A program made the translations under genes and the position numbers. Under the pieces are notes generated by a model. That model was not told the DNA's origin. It was given only the letters and a program-made list of their open reading frames with translations, and ran no database searches. From the NCBI GenBank assembly GCA_025357995.1, contig JANYLF010000069.1:1-5511 (forward strand): DNA of 5,511 nt, read 5' to 3'. Shown here piece after piece: positions 1 through 4,076 of the stretch; position 1 is the stretch's first letter, and each line of letters starts with the position of its first letter. This DNA is from Acidimicrobiia bacterium. GTDB lineage: Bacteria; Actinomycetota; Acidimicrobiia; IMCC26256; JAENVU01.

Positions 1-333
1 CCGATTGAGGGTGTCGACGTGTACGACCGTTGGCTCGAACCCGGCGACCTCGTCACTCTCGACGGCCGCGTAGGTGAGGATGATGACCCGGTGCCCGGGG
101 GCGGCGAGATGCGCCGCGGCCCCGTTGAGACAGATCTCCCCGTCGGAGCCCTCGATCGCGTAGGTCGTGAACCGAGCACCAGTATCGATGTTGAGCACGT
201 GGACCTGTTCGTTCACGGCGATGTCGGCGACCTTGAGCAGGGCGGGGTCGATCGAGACCGAGCCCACATAGTCGAGATCCGCACCGGTGACCGTGGCCCG
301 ATGAATCTTCGAACGCAACATGGTGCGCAACAT
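1..333 (-). CDS. panD: Aspartate 1-decarboxylase precursor, 3'-truncated by window edge
   Basis: This enzyme decarboxylates L-aspartate to beta-alanine for pantothenate and coenzyme A synthesis in the cytoplasm. The 111 visible codons cover almost the whole family domain. The start MLRTMLRSKIHRATVTGADL is typical of actinobacterial PanD. YVGS at residues 22-25 holds the Gly24-Ser25 self-cleavage site, where Ser25 becomes the pyruvoyl cofactor. Lys9, Arg54 and Tyr58 fall at the expected active-site positions, and the NGAAAH segment follows at 70-75. The loop before NGAAAH is about two residues shorter than in Mycobacterium. The ATG is supported by GGGAGG (343-348, minus strand) nine bases upstream. 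No stop occurs before base 1, so a C-terminal tail lies outside the window. A small membrane-protein gene ends 66 bases upstream in the same orientation, so the two may be co-transcribed. Confidence 0.96.
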   Translation of the reverse strand, partial: MLRTMLRSKIHRATVTGADLDYVGSVSIDPALLKVADIAVNEQVHVLNIDTGARFTTYAIEGSDGEICLNGAAAHLAAPGHRVIILTYAAVESDEVAGFEPTVVHVDTLNR

Positions 334-342
334 CAGTGTCAA

Positions 343-348
343 CCTCCC
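343..348 (-). promoter_or_regulatory. Ribosome binding site of panD
   Basis: On the minus strand this reads GGGAGG, nine bases before the panD ATG at 333. It is one of the better Shine-Dalgarno matches in the window and fixes the panD start. Confidence 0.75.
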
Positions 349-399
349 GGTAGGCGCCACGCTGGTCGCCTCCGCAGGACACAACGATACCGAATCGGG

Positions 400-672
400 C
401 TAGTGGAAGGAACCGCCGCCGCGGTCTTCGCGGTTGGCGGCCATCACGCCGTAGCCCAACACAATGGGTATGGGGAGCACCACGATGCCGACAACGAGGC
501 CCACGACCGCGATTGTCGACAGCGTTCCCGAGAAGCCGGTGACAATCTCTATGCCGAATACCACGATCGCCACGAGCAATCCGAGATAGCCGATCCGCTT
601 CGCCAGCTTCACTTGGCGGGTGATGCGCTCCCGGCGGATGAGTACCGGGTCGGAGGCCGCGTCGGATTCCAC
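400..672 (-). CDS. Conserved hypothetical two-helix membrane protein
   Basis: I do not recognise a named family. The predicted 90-aa protein has an acidic N-terminus (ESDAASD). A basic stretch follows at about residues 13-26 (LIRRERITRQVKLAKR), then two hydrophobic segments at about 28-46 and 52-76, joined by a short TGFSGT turn. The tail is charged (AANREDRGGGSFH). This suggests a helical hairpin in the cytoplasmic membrane with both ends probably inside. I chose the GTG at 672 because the next upstream in-frame ATG (852) would put 60 non-hydrophobic codons across the divergent gene. A TAGAGT box seven bases before this GTG fits leaderless transcription. A start at the later GTG (Val21) would remove the conserved-looking basic stretch. 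It lies upstream of panD with a 66-base gap and may share its transcript. Its role is unknown. Confidence 0.72.
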   Translation of the reverse strand: MESDAASDPVLIRRERITRQVKLAKRIGYLGLLVAIVVFGIEIVTGFSGTLSTIAVVGLVVGIVVLPIPIVLGYGVMAANREDRGGGSFH

Positions 673-679
673 GAGGACG

Positions 680-685
680 ACTCTA
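680..685 (-). promoter_or_regulatory. Possible -10 box for leaderless transcription of the 90-aa membrane protein
   Basis: The minus strand reads TAGAGT, matching the actinobacterial TANNNT pattern, and the last T is seven bases before the GTG start at 672. That spacing would place the transcription start on the start codon. No convincing -35 box is visible, and a TANNNT match is easy to find by chance. Confidence 0.3.
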
Positions 686-691
686 CGTAGG

Positions 692-1501
692 ATGCGCGCC
701 GTGTTCCCGCTCGAGTTCGGTCCGAACGTCACGCACGTGATGGCGGTGGTGAACCTCTCGCCGGAATCTCGGGTCACCCACTCGGTGGTTGGGTCGCCCG
801 CCGAAGCACTCGAACGGGCGCGTGCATATCGCGAGCTCGGCGCGTCGATCATCGACCTCGGCGCACAGTCGAGTCACTTCGAGAATGCTGCGCTGGCTCC
901 GGAGGTGGAGATCGAGCGCCTGCTGCCCGCGCTCGGTCTGCTCGTCGACGACGGGTTCGTCGTGTCGGTCGACACCTGGAAGCCGGTCGTCGCCGCAGCC
1001 GCGGTCGCCGCGGGTGCCGCGATCGTGAACGACACCGGAGGACTGAAAGATCCCGCGATGGTTGCACTCGTACGCGACGCGGGCGTCGGCGCCGTCGCAA
1101 TGCATATCGAAGGGGAGAACCCGCTCGAAGTCGGGTACCGCGCGCTCGAGGACGGCCGTCCGGAGCTCGTCGCCGACGGCCTACGCACGCGGGTCGCGGC
1201 GCTGCGCGGCGCGGGCGTCACGGGCATGCTGCTCGTGGATCCCGGCCTGTCGATCAACTACCGCAGCGATTACGAGGCGTACGGCCGGCTGCAACTTGCG
1301 ACGATCCGTGCGATGGATGCGCTGCACACGATTGGCGAGCCGGTGCTGATTCCGGTGCCGCGCAAGGCGATCATCCATCGGATGCTCGCGTACCTCACGC
1401 TGTCGATTGAGTACGGCGCCGACGTTCTGCGCGTGCACGACGTGGACGCCGCGTGCGACCTCGTCCCACTCCTCGGCCGGGAACTTGGCCGCGGCAGCTA
1501 G
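692..1501 (+). CDS. Dihydropteroate synthase-family (pterin-binding TIM barrel) protein
   Basis: The 269-aa protein matches the dihydropteroate synthase fold end to end. True FolP joins dihydropterin pyrophosphate to p-aminobenzoate in folate synthesis. Family landmarks in order are VMAVVNLSPES (16-26, for NVTPDSF), IIDLGAQSS (53-61, for DIGGEST), SVDTWKP (92-98), VNDTGG (112-117), AMHIEG (136-141), LLVDPG (180-185), PRKAIIHRML (223-232) and VLRVHDV (245-251). The pterin-pocket Asn21, Asp94, Asn113, Asp183, Lys225, Arg247 and His249 are kept. Loop 1 lacks the SDGG stretch and loop 2 reads GAQSSHFENA instead of GGESTRPGA, so p-aminobenzoate binding or catalysis may differ. It could be a divergent FolP or a paralogue with another role. 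The ATG at 692 has no spaced binding site. The GTG at 701, eight bases after AGGA (689-692), is a good alternative. Longer starts at 620 or 641 would overlap the divergent gene. Confidence 0.85.
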   Translation: MRAVFPLEFGPNVTHVMAVVNLSPESRVTHSVVGSPAEALERARAYRELGASIIDLGAQSSHFENAALAPEVEIERLLPALGLLVDDGFVVSVDTWKPVVAAAAVAAGAAIVNDTGGLKDPAMVALVRDAGVGAVAMHIEGENPLEVGYRALEDGRPELVADGLRTRVAALRGAGVTGMLLVDPGLSINYRSDYEAYGRLQLATIRAMDALHTIGEPVLIPVPRKAIIHRMLAYLTLSIEYGADVLRVHDVDAACDLVPLLGRELGRGS

Positions 1502-2199
1502 ATGTTCGTGAGGCGGCGATTGGTGGCGTCGAGGACGGCGCGCACGATTGCTTCGTTCTCTTGGTGTTCACGCACGATCGCGGAACCGGAGACCATCTGC
1601 TCCGCCGGCGGCATGACGAACACCACGGTGACGATCGCTACGTCGTGAATACCGACGCGTTCGATCTGCGCGCTGTCGATATCGAGACACTCGGCGGCCT
1701 TCTGCAGTTGGCGAAGCGCGTCGATCGTCGCGACCGCGATGAGTCGGTGACGCGCCGTCGACGCGATCGAACCCTCGGAGAAGCCGACCGCTTCCTCGTC
1801 GCCGCGGGCGAGTGTGACGCGAACGAGGCTGCGTAACCCGCTGACCTCGGACGTGACGTTCGCGAGCACCGCACGGTTGAGTTCGATGGGCGCCGTGGGC
1901 TCCACGTCGTGGTGGCCGTCGCCGTTGAGTTGCACGACGGACACGATGCGCCGGTCGAGCTCGATGCCGAAGCTAGCGAGGGCAACGGACTGGACGTCGC
2001 GCACGACCTGTTTGGCGTGCTTGGCCCCGTTGGCGAGGATGTGCACCTCGGTCGGGCGGCCGATGTCGTCGGTCACGACTCGGGCCGCGGAGACCTCGGG
2101 AAGGCGGCACAGCTCGCGTTCCAGCTCCAGAACTTCGTCGTCCGCTCCGGGTTCGTCCGGGCCGGGGGTTTCGAGGGTTTCGTCCACGGTGTACTCCAT
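1498..2199 (-). CDS. Conserved hypothetical protein, 233 aa
   Basis: I cannot assign a named family. The protein is soluble, with no signal peptide or membrane segment. Residues 1-22 are acidic and proline-rich, probably disordered. Residues 23-92 form a compact unit with two apparent beta strands (SAARVVTDDIGRPTEVHILA and RIVSVVQL) around a helix containing KHAKQVVRDVQSVALASFGI. Residues 105-233 form a second alpha/beta unit: LRSLVRVTLARG, a helix ATIDALRQLQKAA, the strand DVAIVTVVFVMPP, then SGSAIVREHQENEAIVRAVLDATNRRL. No catalytic motif stands out. The ATG at 2199 begins the acidic leader and has only a weak binding site. A TAGGCT box ten bases upstream suggests a very short or absent leader. 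Its stop shares CTAG (1498-1501) with the convergent pterin-binding gene. It is divergent from the HD-GYP operon and shares its upstream region. Confidence 0.85.
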   Translation of the reverse strand: MEYTVDETLETPGPDEPGADDEVLELERELCRLPEVSAARVVTDDIGRPTEVHILANGAKHAKQVVRDVQSVALASFGIELDRRIVSVVQLNGDGHHDVEPTAPIELNRAVLANVTSEVSGLRSLVRVTLARGDEEAVGFSEGSIASTARHRLIAVATIDALRQLQKAAECLDIDSAQIERVGIHDVAIVTVVFVMPPAEQMVSGSAIVREHQENEAIVRAVLDATNRRLTNI

Positions 2200-2350
2200 C
2201 GTCCGATCGAGCCTACGGCGGGTCTTGCCACGGTTGGTGGTTTTCCCGCCGGGTTATTGCTTCCGAGCGTGTTGTCTGTGAGACTCCTGTGGCCAATGAT
2301 GCGTTTGTTCGAAATGACCCGGTCGCCAAAATCCGTGACCGGGGGCTCCC
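2200..2350. promoter_or_regulatory. Intergenic region between the divergent 233-aa gene and the HD-GYP leader
   Basis: No convincing gene is seen here. A minus-strand TAGGCT (2209-2214) is a weak -10 candidate for the 233-aa gene. On the plus side the stretch ends in the perfect dyad at 2318-2343. The short plus-strand frame starting with GTG at 2289 has no domain signature and crosses the structured leader, so I do not call it. Confidence 0.45.
2318..2343 (+). promoter_or_regulatory. 7-bp perfect dyad, possible operator or leader hairpin
   Basis: CCCGGTC (2318-2324) and GACCGGG (2337-2343) are perfect inverted repeats separated by 12 bases. The dyad lies just upstream of TACAGT (2351-2356), a TANNNT-type -10 candidate, so it would overlap the -35 position. 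That fits a dimeric regulator site. It could instead be an RNA hairpin if transcription starts further upstream. No T-run follows, so it is not a standard intrinsic terminator. Confidence 0.4.
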
Positions 2351-2356
2351 TACAGT
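2351..2356 (+). promoter_or_regulatory. Candidate -10 box of the HD-GYP operon
   Basis: TACAGT fits TANNNT and matches TATAAT at four of six positions. It would start a transcript near 2363 with an untranslated leader of about 195 bases before the small ORF. No clear -35 hexamer is seen at 16-18 bases upstream, where the dyad lies instead. The assignment rests on position only. Confidence 0.3.
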
Positions 2357-2540
2357 CCGATCCGGAGGATGCCGAATCCCCTGGAGACGGGCCCAGGAAG
2401 CGAAGCCCCAGGAATCAGAGGAGGTATCTCCGAATCGGATGAAGACGGCAAGGCCTCGGTGCGGTTGGGACTGAAGAGTCCCTCGAGCGAAGCGTTGCCC
2501 TCTGGAAGCACCACAGCGGACAGCCAGAGAGGACCATCGA
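2356..2540 (+). promoter_or_regulatory. Structured 5' leader of unknown class (riboswitch-like)
   Basis: Possible pairings form a compact set of nested helices. TCCGAT (2356-2361) pairs with ATCGGA (2434-2439), and inside it GGAG (2364-2367) pairs with CTCC (2428-2431). CCTGG (2380-2384) pairs with CCAGG (2408-2412), and GGGC (2389-2392) can pair with GCCC (2405-2408). A second block has GGCAA (2447-2451) with TTGCC (2495-2499), enclosing a perfect GGGACT-GAAG-AGTCCC hairpin (2467-2482). A third helix joins CTCTGG (2500-2505) to CCAGAG (2524-2529). AGCGAAGC occurs in both blocks (2399-2406, 2486-2493). I compared it by eye with c-di-GMP-I, c-di-AMP, glycine, cobalamin, TPP and SAM consensus cores and found no convincing match. 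Structure is inferred by hand pairing only. Confidence 0.45.
2421..2459 (+). repeat. Left arm of long imperfect inverted repeat
   Basis: This arm pairs with 2661-2702. The inner block 2436-2459 matches 2661-2684 with 22 of 24 Watson-Crick pairs, one G-U (2458 with 2662) and one A-C mismatch (2445 with 2675). The outer block 2421-2434 matches 2689-2702 with 11 Watson-Crick pairs, two G-U pairs and one mismatch. An internal loop of one base (2435) against four (2685-2688) separates them. The arm overlaps 3' strands of the local leader helices, so the long-range and local folds exclude each other. Confidence 0.85.
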
Positions 2541-2544
2541 AAAG

Positions 2545-2553
2545 AAGGTGATC
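2545..2553 (+). promoter_or_regulatory. Ribosome binding site of the 28-aa ORF
   Basis: AAGGTGATC matches the extended anti-Shine-Dalgarno complement (the GGTGATC part), and four bases remain before the ATG at 2558. This is the main evidence that the small ORF is translated. Confidence 0.65.
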
Positions 2554-2557
2554 TCTC

Positions 2558-2644
2558 ATGCGGAAGATCTATGTCCGTACCGCCCTGCTCATGTCCAGTG
2601 CGGCTGCACTGCTGCTTGCCGGCGGTGCACTGAAGTGGAAGTAG
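2558..2644 (+). CDS. 28-aa single-helix small membrane protein or leader peptide
   Basis: This short frame starts MRKIYVR, continues with a hydrophobic stretch of about 18 residues (TALLMSSAAALLLAGGAL) and ends in KWK. The arrangement is basic, hydrophobic, basic, as in small single-pass membrane proteins or a bare signal peptide. There is no lipobox cysteine. The ribosome binding site is convincing: AAGGTGATC (2545-2553) gives seven contiguous bases, GGTGATC, complementary to the 16S rRNA 3' end at good spacing. The ORF sits between the two arms of the long inverted repeat and ends 58 bases before the HD-GYP start. It may be a true small protein of the operon, or a leader peptide whose translation affects folding of the downstream arm. 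A type I toxin-like role is possible but unsupported. I do not recognise a family. Confidence 0.6.
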   Translation: MRKIYVRTALLMSSAAALLLAGGALKWK

Positions 2645-2660
2645 TCAAGGCGTAGTTGTG

Positions 2661-2702
2661 CTGAGGCCTTGCCGCCTTCATCCGGTCGTTCGGGGAAATC
2701 TC
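2661..2702 (+). repeat. Right arm of long imperfect inverted repeat, covering the HD-GYP ribosome binding site
   Basis: This arm is complementary to 2421-2459 and stops one base before the ATG at 2703. It contains GGGGA (2692-2696), the likely ribosome binding site of the HD-GYP gene, spaced six bases from the ATG. In the paired form GGGGA is opposite TCTCC (2427-2431), so translation would be blocked. Inward of 2661 a further eight positions (2460-2467 with 2653-2660) can pair, mostly as G-U. No target-site duplication is visible outside the arms. Confidence 0.85.
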
Positions 2703-4076
2703 ATGAACACCCAACGGGAGACGAGCGTCACTGCGTACTGCGTCGGGCTGGCCGCGTTGGCGGCGGCGGTCGGCGTGTTCCTCAGTGTGCGCGGACCGTG
2801 GCCGTTGGTCGCGCCGCTCGTCACGCTTGCGTTGCTCCATGTGTTCGCGGAGAACCAGATCACTGACCTCACCGCCGACATGGCGTCGGGGGCGGGCGTG
2901 ATGTTGTGCACCGCGGCGATGGTCGTGTTCCGCACCGACCAGAGCGCGATCGGCGTATGGCTCGTCGCGATCGCAGGAGGCCTTTACTACCCGCACCTTC
3001 GGCATTGGCAGTGGCGCAAATTGTTGTTCAACTGCGCGATGTTTCCGCTTGCCGCGGTGCCGTCGGCCGCGATGTTCTGGACGATCACCGGTGGCGGGAA
3101 AGCCTCGCCCGGTCTGCTGTTGGCCGCCGCGCTCCCCGCGGCACTCGTGTACTCGGTCGTCAACGTGGTGCTCGTCTGCGTGGTCGTCACCCTCGACACC
3201 GGACAGCGACTGCGCGACGTGATCTCGGTCGGCAGCAGGGAATACCTCGTCTATTACCCGTTTGCGCTGATGGGTGTGTTCCTCGGGCTGCTCTACCTCG
3301 ACTACGAGTTGGCGCTGGTCCCGCTGTTCCTCGTGCCGATCCTCGTTGCCCGCCAGGCGTTCTCTTCGTACCTCGCGTTGAAGCGGTCGCACGAGGCCAC
3401 GGTTCGGATTCTCGTGGGGGCGCTGGAGGCGAAGGACCCCTACACCGCCGGCCATGCGGAGCGAGTCGCCGAGTACGCGCAGTACATCGGCCTCGAACTC
3501 GGTATCCCCGCCAACCGGTTGGAACGGTTGCGGTTGGCCGCGCTCATGCACGACGTCGGCAAGTTGGTGGTGCCGAACCACTTGCTGAACAAGCCGGGCA
3601 AGCTCACGGCCGAAGAGTTCGACATCGTGCGCAAGCACGAAGACGTCTCGGTGGAGATCCTGACGCGGATCGACTTTCTCGCGCCGGTCGCCCCGAGCGC
3701 GACGAGCGAGGCCGCGCACTTCTCACCAGTGGCCGACGATCGGGGTCAACCGGTCGAGCCGCACATCGTCGCAGTGGCCGACGCGTACGACGCGATGACG
3801 TCGACGCGTTCGTACCGTCGTGCGCTCAGTCAAGACATCGCGTTCGCGGAGTTGCGCAAGAACTCGGGTCGACAGTTCCACCCGCGCGTGGTGGACGCAT
3901 TGATCTCGTCGCTGCGCCGCCGCGGTGAAGTGCATGGTGCCGGTCATGAGTTGTACGTGCATCACGTGAGCGCGCCGAGCGGAAACTTGGGGTCGGCCGG
4001 GCTCGGGGACCTCTTGCCCGATACCGCTCCGAATGCCTCGGCCGACACGGTGGCAGGACCGACGGTGCGCTCATGA
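2703..4076 (+). CDS. Membrane-anchored HD-GYP-family protein with degenerate GYP segment
   Basis: The 457-aa protein has a hydrophobic sensor-like N-terminal half with about six or seven membrane segments (roughly 10-28, 33-50, 60-76, 81-97, 108-125, 137-164, 181-216). A C-terminal HD-GYP-type domain (about 228-405) follows. Such domains usually hydrolyse cyclic di-GMP in the cytoplasm. Seen here are AKDPYTAGHAERV (243-255), LMHDVGK (281-287) with His283-Asp284, NKPGKLTAEEF, His312 in RKHEDVS, and AVADAYDAMTSTRSYR (357-372). The expected HHExxDGxGYP segment is absent: residues 331-352 are about five residues shorter and carry no HH or GYP, so two metal-ligand histidines are missing. Other frames do not restore it, so this is not a simple frameshift. 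Activity may be lost or changed. The ATG at 2703 follows GGGGA by six bases. A longer in-frame start (GTG 2658) lies inside the repeat arm. The end overlaps the next gene by ATGA. Confidence 0.88.
   Translation: MNTQRETSVTAYCVGLAALAAAVGVFLSVRGPWPLVAPLVTLALLHVFAENQITDLTADMASGAGVMLCTAAMVVFRTDQSAIGVWLVAIAGGLYYPHLRHWQWRKLLFNCAMFPLAAVPSAAMFWTITGGGKASPGLLLAAALPAALVYSVVNVVLVCVVVTLDTGQRLRDVISVGSREYLVYYPFALMGVFLGLLYLDYELALVPLFLVPILVARQAFSSYLALKRSHEATVRILVGALEAKDPYTAGHAERVAEYAQYIGLELGIPANRLERLRLAALMHDVGKLVVPNHLLNKPGKLTAEEFDIVRKHEDVSVEILTRIDFLAPVAPSATSEAAHFSPVADDRGQPVEPHIVAVADAYDAMTSTRSYRRALSQDIAFAELRKNSGRQFHPRVVDALISSLRRRGEVHGAGHELYVHHVSAPSGNLGSAGLGDLLPDTAPNASADTVAGPTVRS

Noticed and set aside
334..342. 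Minus-strand TTGACA as a -35 box before panD
   Set aside because: It lies between the ribosome binding site and the ATG of panD, so it cannot drive panD, and no matching -10 box fits.
19..690. 223-codon plus-strand open frame across panD and the 90-aa gene
   Set aside because: panD is unmistakable on the other strand, and this frame has no family signature.
2318..2345. Intrinsic terminator
   Set aside because: The 7-bp stem is followed by CTCCCTAC, not a T-run.
2388..2412. Signal recognition particle RNA
   Set aside because: AGGAAGCGAAGCC is only a partial look-alike; the conserved SRP apical core is absent.
2289..2474. 61-codon plus-strand frame from GTG 2289
   Set aside because: It has no binding site worth noting and no domain, and it runs through the structured leader and the left repeat arm.
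2380..2540. Known riboswitch such as c-di-GMP-I, c-di-AMP or glycine
   Set aside because: GACGGCAAGGCC loosely recalls the GEMM core and GGACAG near 2518 recalls the glycine aptamer, but the remaining conserved positions are missing.
2421..2702. Insertion sequence or integron cassette
   Set aside because: There is no transposase, no visible target-site duplication and no attC core. A MITE remains possible but is not supported by the window alone.
2589..3719. 376-codon minus-strand open frame opposite the HD-GYP gene
   Set aside because: The composition is rich in R, H, E and Q, as expected of a GC-rich shadow frame, with no domain, and it lies fully antisense to a clear gene.
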